From NCBI GenBank assembly GCA_958299035.1, contig CATQJL010000316.1, positions 13,238,347 through 13,302,346 on the forward strand: a DNA stretch of 64,000 bases, in the 5' to 3' direction. Shown here in pieces: positions 34,911-47,706 of the stretch. The notes beneath the pieces were generated by a model that saw only the letters and a program-made list of their open reading frames with translations, made no database searches and was not told the DNA's origin. The DNA comes from Cylicocyclus nassatus (Eukaryota; Nematoda; Chromadorea; Rhabditida; Strongylidae). The position numbers and the translations under genes were made by a program. Position 1 is the stretch's first letter; each line of letters opens with the position of its first letter.

Positions 34911-35182
34911 TATCCTCCCCACCCCTTTTTAGAGGACTCAATACCGCATACAGTCTGCCCCAATCGGGATCAGGCCGAACCGTCGGCGCAAATTTGCGCG
35001 TTCGCAGCGCTGGAGGTCTGCGCTGCATATGCGCGCTGTTGGAGAGAGCAAAAGGATTGCAGAGAGAGCAGAGAAGCAGGCCGTGGGCGTGACCGCGAGA
35101 CCCTAGCGACGTGGACTCCCGCCATGCCAGTTTTGGCGTGGTTAGAATTGGGGCAGACTGTAGGTATAGGGAGGATGGTGTA
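34911..35182. repeat. Foldback element
   Basis: Arms ACAGTCTGCCCCAAT (about 34952) and ATTGGGGCAGACTGT (about 35148) with CCTCC/GGAGG extensions outside. The GC-rich loop yields open frames on both strands (up to 142 codons) that have no gene features. Confidence 0.5.
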
Positions 35183-36174
35183 AGCAGAGGAAGATGATCA
35201 AGAACCGCGCTTTCGGTTGTCATCAGTTCAAAATTCCAACTAAAAGCTACGCGAGTCTTCAACCAATACCAAAAAGCTGCTCGGCTTACCATTTCCTTTT
35301 ACTTAACATTTGTGAGTTTGATGGCCTTTGCTGGAAAAATAGTCGAAATAATTGCAAAGCTAATTTTAGTTGCATTCTCATGAGTTTCCGACTTCCGTAG
35401 TTTTGTTTTCAAATGAGTCTAAGATAATAAGCCGAACAACTCGTACAACATTTCTGGCATAAACCTCTTTCCGGAAGGTGGAGGGTCTCCTATGTTAGAA
35501 AGTATACTAACGCGGTGTATAAGTGGATGAATGTGGGATAGACACTGAGCGAGAAAACCGTGCTTCCCCCACGTTAACGAAACGACGTATGTAGATGCTA
35601 AGATTTTTTATTCTTAGCCATATGCTGTGGTGCAAATATTAAGAAATATTCCGTACATGCAGGCAAAGATATTCTGTCTAATTTTAAGATATTTTGCCTC
35701 CAGCTTCAACAAGAAAACGTGTTGATATAGATGATGCAAGACGAAGTAACAGTCATCAAAAACTTGTTGTGCGGAGAACGCGGACAGATGAAGTGGAATA
35801 TGCAGTTGAAATGGTCGCCTTACAGCCAATCGGCTTACGTGTTCCATTCCTACACAAACCTTTGAAATGATGCAAGTAGGAAATTCCTAAGAATCCTACA
35901 GAAAGGAGTGCCTGAACGGGAAGTGTTGCTTGTTGGTACTGGTGAGCAGTTCATTTCCAATAGAGACTATCGGCGACGGTCGGTATACATAGATACACAA
36001 CCGCATTTCTGAAATCAAAAAGGCAGATTCTCACATTACGACAGCGATGGGCAAGTTCTCTTATCATACCAGCTATGAGTTTGACAATACGGTTGTCGCT
36101 GCTAAGCTGTGGAACGCTGCCAGTGCGACTGGCGGAGAAAAAAGCAAAAGCGGGCAGTTAATAACTTTCTGATT

Positions 36175-37852
36175 TAACTTCCAATAAACATCTCATTTAT
36201 CTTGCGCTTGAAAACGGCTACGCTCTGTGCTGACAAAACGGAAGGAGGCAATTTGTTAAACCATCTGAATATTGTGTAAAAAAAGCTGTTGAAATCAAAA
36301 GAAAGCGTTTCTTTTGTTAAATGGATAATGAAAGTTGAACCAATCCATCCTGCAAGTTGGTCTGAAAATCCAGTATTCGCTTGCATTTAGTTCAAGTTTT
36401 CTACGTATAACCGGAAGGCAAAAATGAGATCAAGGTATATTCTTCCTTCTCCAAACTTTTCACTGCCAAGTACTTGCGTGCCAAGTACTGAGACGATTTT
36501 CATATACTGGCATTTCAGTGAAAGCAAACGTTCTACGACATCTCAAAAACAGAATACGAACAAATGTTTGCTGAACCTTTTTTAGTTTTGAGACATTCTT
36601 CTTCAAAAAAGGATTCCAAATCACAGAATAGTATCAAGATAAGGCAACACATACGCTTTGAAGAGCCGTTTAAGAATCGCTGGGTTATCTGTATGTACTA
36701 ATCGAAGTATCGTAAATAAGACTGAATAAGCCTTGTTTACGAGCATAGTCAATGTGTTTGGAAAACTTCGACTCAGAATCAAATTCTTGGGTGTTAATTC
36801 TTGCAAGCCTTCTTCAGAAGAATTCCGTTGATCTCATAATCAGATCGTTCCTCGTCACCAAAATGCATAACCAAACATTTTTCCAAATTTAACACGTTGA
36901 CGACCGAGCCATTTTTGACCACATCAAAATGGACTGATGATCTACGGCTGCGGTTTGGACTGTTTAACAGCTACCGCAATGCCTTGTGTTCATTATATAT
37001 GACAACCAGGTCACCAGTGTTATCACTGCATAGAAGTTACCTGAGAACTTTTCGTTTACACATGATAAATTGGTGCACGAAAGTGCTAAAAGGTGGTCTG
37101 GACGTGCATACGCGCGGATGCACACGGTCGTCAACGTGTTAATGGGATATCGAAGCTTGAAGCCCACTACGCCATTTGATCCAACGATTTCCCAATTGCA
37201 GACAGACCTTCGTGCCCATCATCTCTGTCTTAGATCCCGTATATCTTGAATCGTCTGCATACATCTGAATCGTAAGATGAGCAGACGTTTTCAAAATAGA
37301 CGCGACCTCGGCGGTGTACAACAAGAAAAGCAATGGAGAAAGTACTCCCCCTTGTGGAACGCCGCTGCGGCAGACATGTCTACTTGAGAACTGATGTCCT
37401 TCTTTGGCTGTCATTCCCCTGTTGATCAAGTAAGATCTAAGCCAGCTCAAAAGATTACCTCCAAACCAATTTGTTCAAGCTTGCATATGAGTTTATTATG
37501 ATTGACTCTATCGAAAGCTTTTGAGAGATTTACGTAAACAACATCTCAAACATTCCTCTGTTCAACGCTAAATTCCAGTCAAAATTAGAATCCGCAAATT
37601 AGTAGCAGTGGAAGCCCCACCATAAAGCCATGTTGATTTGGAGGAATAACATCACTGCCAAGCCATGAAAGTAACTTTTCCGAAGTATTTCCTCCATTAC
37701 TTCTACTGTGGTGGAAGTGAGATTTATTGGACGAAAATAAAATCTGAAACGCAATCTCACTGTCTGTGATAAAAAGGTGGTCTGATTAATCACTCACATT
37801 TGGCAGTCGATTTGATTTGAGTTTCCCGTTGATATATTTAAAGGGTGGAGGA
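36175..37852 (-). mobile_element. CR1/jockey-like LINE, 3' part
   Basis: Minus-strand frames in broken register: YINGKLKSNRLPNV (near 37850), FRPINLTSTTVEVMEEIL (near 37720), NLSKAFDRVNHNKL (near 37510), SGVPQGGVLSPLLFLLYT and YADD (37450-37139), LDSESKFSKH (near 36780) and a terminal block to 36175. These are the RT motifs of chromosomal non-LTR elements. Multiple frameshifts, inactive. Confidence 0.8.
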
Positions 37853-39246
37853 CATTAGGTCGCCGAAAGAGGGCGGTCCCCGCGGTCATTTGCGACAAAT
37901 ACGCACCCTTGCACATACTCAGACACTCGCTGCGGCGGCGCGCGCGCTTTGTGCGTGCGGCCCCTCATGTCGCCCGCCGCTGGCCGTCAAATGGCGCGCG
38001 CGCCGCGAGTAGATGGTGCGCGCGCCGCGGGTAGATGGAACGCGCGTCGCGAGTAAATGGAACGCGCGCCGCTAATACATGGCATACCGCTCGCAGTCTG
38101 CTACTTCTCTAGGATGATTTTTCTTGCTCTTTTTCGTGCTGTAATGTGTCTTTTAGTGTAATTGAGCAGTCTGTGTGATTTGGGTAATCATTTTATTTAT
38201 TATCAGTAGATAAATCTTATTACAAATATAGCTATGTCATCGCTAGGCGTGGATCACAGCATATAAGAGACCATAGAGCAGAAATAATAACAGAAACAAC
38301 AACCAAACATGGAAAAGATGGACGCTTTGGGAGCATAATAACATGATAAAGATTAGCGACGGTTGGAAAAATAGCACCAACAAGTAGTTATTGCCAAGAA
38401 GCAAAAAAAACTAAACAAAAACTTCAAAAACTTCTGTACAAAAGGAACGCGTACACGCGCTCAAACAAATCTGCGCGCAGGCGGCGCGCACTGAATCAGC
38501 GAGCGATGTACCTTCCCGCCCCTGTGTGTGCAGTGCGCGCCGCCTATGGATTGAATGGCCCGCCGCCTGCGCGCTACGAGGAAAATTTTGGCAGGAATCT
38601 GCTCGGATTTTTGTTGTCGGTCTAAATATCTTATGCTTGTTGGACAATATGGTTTCACAACTGTTTTATTAACGAATAATAATTACAATTTTCAAATTTG
38701 ACAGGTTTTAACACAAATTGCAACAGAAGTACAGTAACAGGATAAGGCTGTCTTTGACAGCTGGCATTTAATACTATTAGCTCAGGTAGCACTTACAAAA
38801 TTCTCAAACATTTTAAAGTCAACAACAACAAGGTATTTACATTCAAATGTGATATCAACAAGACGTATGTATGAAGTAATGAATACAATGAAGTTGATAG
38901 TAACGAATGCGAGAGTATGACGAGATAACTTGAAACTGCCAATAAAATCACTAAGTACTTTGATAAATAAACTGAACATGTATACATAGATATGAATGCA
39001 TAATATATGTAGTTTTAGAGGAATAAAATATGAAAATGCGATAGCAATGAACAAAACGCGGGCATGCTTGATCAGCCAGAATTAAATGCTCATAGACTTC
39101 ATGTACCCAATTCAATTACAGGAATAAAACGATTGGATGACGGGGATATGATGGGTATTCCGCGGAACGCGTATACGCGGACATGCGTTCCTGCAGGGAA
39201 TCCGCGCGGGACTCTTCCAAATTCGGCGACCTAATGTCCTCCACCC
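37853..39246. mobile_element. Non-autonomous MULE-type element inserted in a LINE
   Basis: 25-bp terminal repeats start GGGTGGAGGACATTAGGTCG and mirror at the other end. Flanks ATATTTAAA / ATATTGAAA form a 9-bp duplication with one mismatch; 9 bp is typical of Mutator-like elements. The left subterminal region holds four 22-bp CpG-rich tandem units (about 37990-38080, ATGG(A/T)(A/G)CGCGCGCCGCG). No transposase. Confidence 0.7.
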
Positions 39247-39420
39247 ATATTGAAAAAATGATTTCGATGAGGCTCTAGCAGCTAATCTTTGGTCATAGTT
39301 AACCACAAGTTTCCTTAAATGAAAGTCAATATCTTGGCGTACTTTTCTGTACATAATTCGGATAGTGGTTCGGTCAAAGACAAAATTAGACGTTCCTTTT
39401 GATTCAAAAAAAAATTGCCA
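39247..39420 (-). mobile_element. CR1/jockey-like LINE, 5' remnant
   Basis: Minus-strand frame YRKVRQDIDFHLRKLVVNYD ... ASSKSFFQY continues directly, across the MULE insertion, into INGKLKSNRL on the far side. This is the linker before the LINE reverse transcriptase. 5'-truncated. Confidence 0.7.
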
Positions 39421-39449
39421 GGATGCTTCCTATTAGGTCACTTAGTGGC

Positions 39450-41303
39450 GGCCCCATTTAAATCTACAGAGTCGGCTGCGCGGGCGGTCGCGTCGCGCGC
39501 GCAGCCTTTATCATCAGGTCACGCTTGCCGTATGCGCTGCACTCTACTGGATGTATTATAGATAGATGCTTACTCACTTCCTTGCGCGCTACCTGGACTT
39601 GACAACACCAACGGTTTCTACATTGAAATGTGGCAATCAATGGTTTTGACATTGAAATGTGGCAGTTAACGGCTTTTGTGACAATGGAATGTGACGATCT
39701 TTCCTGAAAGATCGAGCATAGTGCTTGATCGGAACGAGTTGTTATGTCATTCATTTGATTTTGAGCTTAGCTCGCCAAATGCGTTTGCATGCTTAGAATG
39801 TTTACATCCTTTAAAAGTATCGCAAGTTCTTTTTATTTTGTTAAAACTGTCGTAAGAACCCTGCTAGAGTGAACGCTTCCATGAATCTCGATTATCCTTA
39901 TCATCTCCAAATCTTCCACTCATGCGGGACTATTGGTTATGGTAAGTCTTTTTCGAAGATGAAAATGATTTTTCGCATCGTATCTTGTTGTGACTATGCA
40001 AAAGGAGCAACCTAAGGCATCTGAAATCCTGACGTACTATCAATCTCTGCAGTTTTGTTTGCCATATAGTCCCTCGGTATGCTGCGTTCATCCCTACCAT
40101 ACATAGGGCAAGCACAGAATAATCAGGTCTGGATGCCTTAAGGCTGCGTTCATACTGATCCCGAAGTCCGGGAACAGTTCCAGCACAAAGTTCAATTCGA
40201 GCGCTCCGCTGGAACTGTTCCCGAACTTCGGGATCAGTATGAACGCAGCCTAAGGCGACTCTTTATAACTGCTGGATAGTGGATGCAAGAAAGATATATG
40301 TTGGAAGACTCAGGAGACCAAGCGTATTGAGAATTAAGATCTTGTAAGTATAATTGACATGCATCTCTCTCCAGAACATCTTTGCAGATACACTAAATTA
40401 TAGGCGAAGAAGTTCACGAAAAGGTGAGCAAGAGCGACAGCCCGCGTGCTTATCGTAAAAAAGTCATCTGTTGGTATAGTACCCATCTTTAGCACAAAAG
40501 TTTCAGCATACAAGCTATCGATCTTACTTTTTCATACAAACTGTTCGATTTTTCAAACTAACTTTTCCAAGTAGTAGGCGCAAAGTAACCTTTAGTCAAT
40601 TTGCCATTAGAAAAACCGGAAGTAAGGATCAGGGTTGTAAAAATCTGAGCGCGGCAACAATGAATGCTCATCAACTTCTCCGTCAGAATTTGGTTGAGAT
40701 TGACTGTTTGAGATGAACCCACAATCCGAACGCATTGGGACCGGTCATACTATTTCTGTGATTCCTGCGGGTTCCCAACATTGTATGTTGCGAAAAAACA
40801 ATGTATACATATAATCCGTAAAGCGCTCCGTAGTGCGATACATCGGAAGTCATAGAATCACAGGCACTACAGGAATTGGAATCGCAGGAATCAACTCCTG
40901 GAATATGCCGGGTCCCATTTGCCCAAATCGCGGGAGCTGTCAAGATCATAGCTCTAAACTGAATAGAGAGTAACAACATCTCAAAAACCCGAGAAGCACC
41001 TATGATTCCATCCAAGCTTGGGTGCCCAAGCTGCCCATAGGTAGCAAACTTACTTCTCCAAAACAGGCTTCTTAAATATCTGTCTGGAGTCTCCGCATCA
41101 CTTGGTGGCTCGACGTAAGAGAAGAGCCCATACATTGTAAACTGGTGTACCTTCGATCTGCCACCAATCGATTAGTTACAGCACATATCGAAATGTCGAA
41201 ATTTAGCATTGCATGACGGCGGACCCGAGCGTGACCTGCTGCTAAAGGCTGCGCGCGCGACGCGACCGCCCGCGCAGCCGACTCTGTAGATTTAAATGGG
41301 GCC
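39450..41303. mobile_element. Non-autonomous MULE-type element with perfect 9-bp duplication
   Basis: Terminal repeats GGCCCCATTTAAATCTACAG continuing through GTCGGCTGCGCGGGCGGTCG, mirrored at 41222-41303. Exact 9-bp duplication CTTAGTGGC (39441-39449, 41304-41312). It contains a 115-bp MITE (40139-40253). No transposase frame was recognised. Its right end lies 335 bp before the spe-39 start codon. Confidence 0.8.
40139..40253. repeat. 115-bp palindromic MITE
   Basis: TTAAGGCTGCGTTCATACTG ... CAGTATGAACGCAGCCTAA; better preserved than the 34555 copy. Confidence 0.75.
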
Positions 41304-41570
41304 CTTAGTGGCAATGGTGGTCTGGCGCATATGCATGCTATAACGCCAATACGCAAAAAGTGGCGGGAATTTGCAACGCGCGGCTGTTGTGGCGACGTCG
41401 CGACATCGCTACGCGATCTCGGTCATCATCGACTTTGCGCGTGGAGATGTTTATTTATCGCTTTGCGTTGATGTTGTGCTGTGCACCTGTATAGTTTGTT
41501 CACACTGTTAGTGTTCAGCTTTGACTCCGTGGCTATCGATTAATTCTGGTGATATCCGAATATGATGGAT

Positions 41571-41581
41571 TGCATTTTAGG
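41571..41581 (+). promoter_or_regulatory. Possible spliced-leader acceptor of spe-39
   Basis: TGCATTTTAG|G lies 58 bp before the start codon and is the nearest acceptor-like sequence. It could receive a spliced leader. Inference only. Confidence 0.3.
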
Positions 41582-41638
41582 TGGTTTTCCATTGTGTAAA
41601 TGATATGGTCACTTGTAACGCTCAATTCTTTATTGTAA

Positions 41639-44600
41639 ATGGCACATATCAAAAGAAAGTTTACATTTGATGATCCTGAAGATAGCTACTGGAATGAGAG
41701 TGGATCCAACTCCTCATCGCTATTTGATGATCTGCCCTCAAAACAAGTGAGTTTGCCTAACCACTGTTTCTTTAAAGATTTGAAGGCAACCTTATCAGAG
41801 CTTATTGCTCTTTGCGTTCTGTTGCTAATGCCTTTATGAGTCACTGGCAACAGAACAGCTCATTGATAAGGGTGCAACTTGTCATTTTCGAGGCTTTTCC
41901 TTACTTAATTTTTTAAGTGGGCAGCACGTGCAGCCGTGGATAACCTTTTCGAACAGCGAGAGGTGTTCTCTGCCAAAGTTACGCAACCATCAACTTCACT
42001 TCAAAATGCGAACGCTAATGATGACTCGGGGTTAGTGCATTTATATTGCTTGACATCATCTTCGAACATAGCACCATTTCAGGGAAATCAGTCAGAAACG
42101 TGAAGATGCTGTCCAAGATTTCATCAATCACAAAGCTGCAAATCTGAAGCTAGAGGTGAGTCACTTTGCTTCAAAATTTTCGTCTTACCAGGCGTTATAT
42201 TAGTTGTTATCACTCTGATGTACGTGAACATCTTGGTCCCACTTAATCACTTCTAATCTTCATATGAGTGCTAATTATATTGAGTCTTTAATCAGCATTG
42301 ATTTTCTTCATAGTTGGAATCGACCGAAAATCAAATATGGCTCGGAGGTCCACTTTTTTTTATCGTAGAAATCCAGGACATTTGATCGTTATTGCGATTT
42401 AGTCGCAAATTGAGATTTCTATTCCTTCCTTATTCCACATTCATGCTAGAGATGATGTCAAGTAGAGAAGAATATCGATTTTGATTCTTACATAAGATGT
42501 ATTATGTGTCCGAACGTCAAGTGCTTGCTTTCTGCACGAGTGCCTAGCATTGTTCGTGCTACAAAAACCCATGTCGCAGTAACAAATGCATATGAGACAT
42601 GGTTTTTGTCTTACTTTTGGAAAAAATCATTCTTGAACAACGGATACGTTTGTCAAGAAATATACTTTGTTTGTAAAGGGAAGATTCTTGAAGTTTACTA
42701 AAATTAGATGCTTACAGATCGAGTCTTCTCCGCTTCATGCTGGAGGTCCATCGGCAGCATCAGTAGTGTCAGAATGTAGCGTAAGCAGTCTACCCAGCGA
42801 TGCTCATCGCTTAGATCTCGACTACTCAAGGTTACGAGCTGAACACCGCAAGCTACAGCGTCATTTGGAGGTATTTTCCTTCTATATTGTACATTTCTAT
42901 CTGTGTTCGAGTAGCACATTGTTTTCACGCTACCGCTGGAAATGTCTATCGGAAGCGTCCAAAAATTGTGCGAAATTAACGAAGTCATATTAAAGGGCCG
43001 CACTATTACAGGGTACAATTAGTACGGTAGTTTTCAATGACACATCTCACCATAAGGAAGCACTGAGATTTCTATAAAGCGAGGCTACTTATTACATTTA
43101 GGCTGTACGACATGACAGATATCGCGCGCCAGAAGTGAAGGAGGCAGTTCGGCGCTTGCTCAAAGGTGATCCAGTCTCATTGGAATGGTATCGATCCAAA
43201 GAAGAAAAGGTTCAGCTACTAGATGCAGCGATAGACATCGTAGATGGAAATGTTATACTGGCTGTAAGTCAAATTACCTTTCGATCGTTGTCACTTCGAT
43301 ACATCTGTTTAGGTTGTTCTCTTTCTCAAAAGTACCCTAATAGACTCGATTTTCCGAGATTTACTCTTGAGGAAGCCTCAAGCCGCTGAAGAATACATAA
43401 GTTTTCTTAAAATGACTAGAGATTATGATGAACTAACGACTACGCTATTGTGAGTTTGCGTGTTTCTTCCTCGATGTTGGAACAGTCTCATTGTGTTGTT
43501 TAAGTGCCCTAGGAAGAAATGCTGACGCTGCTATGATAGAATTTTCTGCAGCCATACGACATCAGGTAGCTGATCAGAAGGTGGGTCCAGAGTCTTTCTT
43601 TAGTCTTGCTCTTTTTCAAAACTGTTTGGTTCTTCTTTCTCTTTGCTTGCCTTACTTTGCCTAAATGAAAGTTGGGGTGCCCACGTTTAGATCATGAGTT
43701 GATTGGCCAAGAATTCTGTTTAGCTTTGTGGTGATTTGTGTTTTTAGGATTTTTTTTTCCGTCAGAATTATCTTTTTTCTTGAGTGCACAATTCTGTCTA
43801 AATTTATCATTTAGGTACAAGCGCTAAAGAAATGTGTGCGTAGCGGCTTCAGTGATCCGCTGCTCAGCTTAGAGGCTAGTGTTGTAAACGACTTCATAGG
43901 CTTACTGGAACAACAAATACCCATTAATGTGAGATTACAGCAATGTAATTTCTTTCATTGGTGTTCTAGATGATTATAGGTAGCGGACGATCAGAGTCGA
44001 AATCCAGCTTTTACTGCTTTCCCAAAAAACGCCAGTCTTGTAGGGAGATCTGTGATTGCTACGTACTACTACTGCTGCTTGTATCATTATGATGATCCTG
44101 TGGTACGTTGATCTACGGTGAATATAGTATTATCAGGATGCTTTTAACAACAAGTTATATAAATTATTGTAAATCAGTGCGAAGTTCGTATTCGCATCTG
44201 TTCTTGAAGGTCTTAGAAGTTAACTTGAAATGGTTATGAACTTTTTTTATTGCTACAGATGTCACCAGATGCGGGATGATCGTTTAAATTATCACGTGAT
44301 TGAGTTTTTTTTTAAGCATGCGCTTGCAAGTCCTTCGCACATACGCGATGCATTTCGAATAACAGACAGAGAGGCAGTGTGGACTAGTGTGAGTGCCCTA
44401 GCCAAACAGTGCAGGTATGACTCATAGCAAATATGCATTAGTACTTAATCCGAGCAAGATTTTTTAGATGGCCAGACGTAGAAAGAGTTCTGCAGCCGAA
44501 AACGTTATTGGGGGCATTACAAAATAGAGGTAGGATTTCCCATCTTATAAACTTCTACCATGAGTCTTGGTGGCACACGTTTTCTCTGATTTGGGATTTT

Positions 44601-45453
44601 CTGCATGTGTCTTTTTATGTGACCTTTTCTTTTCATTCCAGCTGCTCTGAACTCGCCGAAACTCTCATGTCCGTTCAGCTGGCAAAATCTCTTCCACATA
44701 TTGCATTCGAATTCAACTGCTCCACCCAAAGATGTGAGTTCATCGTTATCGTTCTATCTTTTTTCTACTGCAAGTTTCTTGTGTAGCGGCTTTGCTGCCA
44801 TTCTGTAGAAGCTTGCGAATGGGTGGTCACACTGGAAGAATTTGGCCCGCACCGATAAAAGGATTTTGAATTCTTAGAAATATCACTTCTTTCTCGTTCC
44901 GCCTATTATATCGTGTTCTTGCTTATGCACATTGACTTAGTTGAAATAATCCGCTTATTTCCATCTTTATCTCAGTTGTCGTGCCGAATTCTTCGCGCCG
45001 TTAATGATGCTGACATGAGGCTAAAACTCGCAGAGAAATACGATGTTTGTGAGGTGAGTCCAGTCTGGTCTATTAGACGTGTTTTTTTTTGTTTTCTTCA
45101 CATAAATAAGCTCACTTGCTTCATTTGTGTCATTTATCATCTAATAAGTCGTCATACTCGCTTTAGTATGACGCACACACTAATTAAGCCTTTGTGTTCT
45201 GTGTGCAGATTTTTCATTCAAACCTTCCATATCAAGCCATCTGTTGATATGCTTTCAGATTGTTATTGAATGCTTAGTTGCACAAAAGGATCGCTTACGC
45301 CTGACCAAGTTTGCTAGTAAACTTACACCGCATACACCTGATGCTTATAAAGCTCTTGCTGCTTTGAATAATACGGTGAGCCAACACTGAACTTCTTATT
45401 GCTTTAAAGTCTTTTAACAATGTGGTTTTCAGGGTACGAAATGGAAAAACTAG
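41639..45453 (+). CDS. spe-39: SPE-39 / VIPAS39 homologue, vesicle-fusion regulator
   Basis: Fifteen exons: 41639-41746, 41918-42030, 42083-42155, 42718-42870, 43102-43263, 43313-43449, 43505-43580, 43815-43928, 43980-44102, 44269-44414, 44468-44529, 44642-44733, 44976-45053, 45259-45375, 45433-45453. All phases agree and the model gives 524 aa, close to the roughly 500-residue family length. The N-terminal third is polar with a DYSRLRAEHRKLQRHLE coiled segment. From about residue 150 comes the conserved helical Vps16-C-like region (LEWYRSKEEKVQLLDAAID, VVLFLKSTLIDSIFRDLL, DKLRLTKF-like end). The family partners VPS33B in the CHEVI/HOPS system for endosome-lysosome delivery and, in C. elegans, sperm vesicle biogenesis. 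No breaks were seen. Confidence 0.92.
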
Positions 45454-46401
45454 AACATGCTGCTTCTATGGTGCCTCCACGCTTGCGATAGGTCAAATTG
45501 ATGTTCTTTTTTCTTTCACTTCCTTCACTTCCGCACTTGTTCTGCTTACATTCTTTTTCTTACAATTGTTTTTATGCTCTATGATGAAGTACATTTATTC
45601 TGATATGGGAAGCAAGTATGTGATTAAAATTTAAAGCTCTGCTTATGCACACCAGTCATCAACTTGTGATAATCAATCTAGGCATTTATTATATGTATCT
45701 CTTCTAGTTAAATGGTACAATGACTTTATGTGCATAATGAGATTCCCAGTGTACATAATATCATCAAAGACCCTTTAGAATACCAGCAAATCCCTTTACT
45801 GAGTTGTGCGTATCTGTGATAAGATTTGGGCAACATATTTATTGTCAACGTGGATATGGCGAATAAATATATGTTGTAGTCGATTTTGAACAACATTGAA
45901 ATACATTACTGTTGATTGACAGCACTGTTATCTGCTGATTTCATGTCTCTGTAAATTGCTGTAATGGATAAGTATCTTGGATGTGCCGATAGTGGCCACA
46001 CATATGCATGTTAAATATTGCTAGATGTTTGAGTAACCTCTAGGGAATACTTTTGACATATTTCTGCTGGGACGAAATTGTCTGAGATATTCTGGGCTGT
46101 ACTTTGCACGCTGTCTAGTTATAATGTGAAATATCATTGGTAAGGGTTTGACGCGTCAATAATCCTAATGGAATGGGTGAGATTATCATGCTATCGCACA
46201 ATATTCACCGTTTTGTGGTGAGAAATTTCGTCGCCATTGATTGTGGTAGAACTGTTTCGCTGTGCTATGTCTGGGTTTTGGTTTGACTACCCTTTTCCAA
46301 TACAGAATTTTTTTCCATATAAAGATCTTCAAAATATCCTCGAAACGTTCGCTCGTGTTTAACTTCGTAACGTTATGTTATTTCGCATTGCTTTTACAGA
46401 T
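45454..46401. other. spe-39 3' UTR and intergenic region
   Basis: AT-rich. An AATAAATATA at about 45861 could be a polyadenylation signal. No other feature. The 0.95-kb gap is longer than usual operon spacing. Confidence 0.4.
46391..46400 (+). promoter_or_regulatory. Trans-splice-type acceptor before the PTPMT1 start
   Basis: CTTTTACAG lies two bases before the ATG at 46402. In nematodes an acceptor this close to a start codon usually receives a spliced leader. The alternative is an upstream coding exon, but the family's N-terminus aligns well from this ATG. Confidence 0.45.
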
Positions 46402-47706
46402 ATGTTGGGAGGCCTTGCCTTCTATCCATCATTGGGTTATAATCTTCTACGGAATTACATACAACCTCAGAAATGGTGCTGGTTCAACCGTGTAGATGAA
46501 AATCTTATAGTAGGAGCTTTACCTTTCAAATCAATGCGGGACGAGCTTGTAAATGTAAGACCATGACTTTTTTTTATTTATTTTGGAACAACTGTGGTTG
46601 CATCTTTTTTCAGAAGGAGAATGTCGGCGGTGTTGTATGTTGTGTAGAAGACTATGAACTGAATCTAGCCTATAATGCAATGACCAAAGAGGTAGGTATT
46701 TTTGAATTTGTTGCAAACTGTGGTTATCATGTTCTTCCCTGTCCCTGCACTCGCTTATTTGTGAAGTAACGCCACTTAGCTGTTGAATTTCTCAGAAGAT
46801 CCCCTCACATTTTGTAAGGAATGTTTCCATTTTGTTACCAAAGATTTGATAATCGTGTTATTCGGAGCATTATTTATTTTTTGAAAAACTAGAACTCATT
46901 CCATAGAGATTTATGCCATACTTCTCAGTTGCTTTTAGGTTCTTTTTTTTTTCGGATACTGTCATTCTATTGCATTACTTTATTGCATAGATTTCTATTT
47001 TTATTATTTGAATTCAAATTTAAATCGCGATAGCTTTTACCTCCCCATATTTTCCTTTCAGACGGCATTATTGTTTCCATTCAGTCAATGTCTTCATGTT
47101 CATGTTATATCACTTCTTTTCTCATTCTTTTTTTGTTTGGTCTTTCAATTAATCCAGTTAAAATCTTGTCTTTGAGGACTGGCAAGCTGCCGGCGTTGAT
47201 GTATACGATATCCCGATGCGGGACTTTTTTGGATCTGCAGGTAGGGCTGAAATCGATTCTGCTGTTCACTTCATGGAAGGTATCGCAGCCAAAGGAAAAT
47301 CTGTCTATGTGCATTGTAAAGTGAGTGGTTTCCATTAATTCTGGTTACTTCTTAGTGTCCCCTTATACTTTCACTCTTCAGGCAGGGCGCACGAGAAGCG
47401 CGACGGTTGCAGTCTGTTATCTTATTAAGAAGCATAACTGGCTACCAAATGTAGCAATGGAGTTTTTGAAATCTAAGCGGCCACAGGTTTGCATGAGCAT
47501 ACACTACCCTTTTTTGAAGATATATCCCACATTATTTTTTTGTATTTATGTACTCTTTGATCAATACCTCTGTTTCTGCCTCTGTTTCTCATGTTATCGT
47601 TGTCATTCAGACCATCCTACGAAATGCTCATTGGCGCACTGCTAACGAATATCGCCGTTTTCTCGACCATCATATGACCAACGATCAAAGATCTGGATCT
47701 TTGTAA
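46402..47706 (+). CDS. PTPMT1-type mitochondrial dual-specificity phosphatase
   Basis: Five exons: 46402-46554, 46614-46691, 47177-47320, 47382-47486, 47611-47706 (phase 0 throughout, 191 aa, the usual family size). N-terminus FYPSLGYNLLRNYI, then WFNRVDENLIVGALPFKS. Catalytic P-loop HCKAGRTRS (Cys nucleophile, Arg) is split by intron 3. A candidate general acid is the Asp in PMRDFFG. The family (PTPMT1) dephosphorylates phosphatidylglycerophosphate to phosphatidylglycerol at the mitochondrial inner membrane, a cardiolipin-pathway step. The exon 3 acceptor is an unusual TTTGAG|GAC. An upstream CAG two bases before ATG suggests trans-splicing. Identification is firm from the N-terminal signature plus P-loop; substrate is inferred. 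Confidence 0.9.

Noticed and set aside
34864..35292. 142-codon minus-strand frame
   Set aside because: Covers a foldback loop and arms; GC-rich composition keeps frames open on both strands.
41072..41356. 94-codon minus-strand frame over the MULE end
   Set aside because: Runs through the CpG-rich terminal repeat and its flank; no motif or splice context.
45454..46401. Operon joining spe-39 and the phosphatase gene
   Set aside because: The 0.95-kb gap is much longer than normal operon spacing, although the acceptor beside the phosphatase ATG keeps the idea open.
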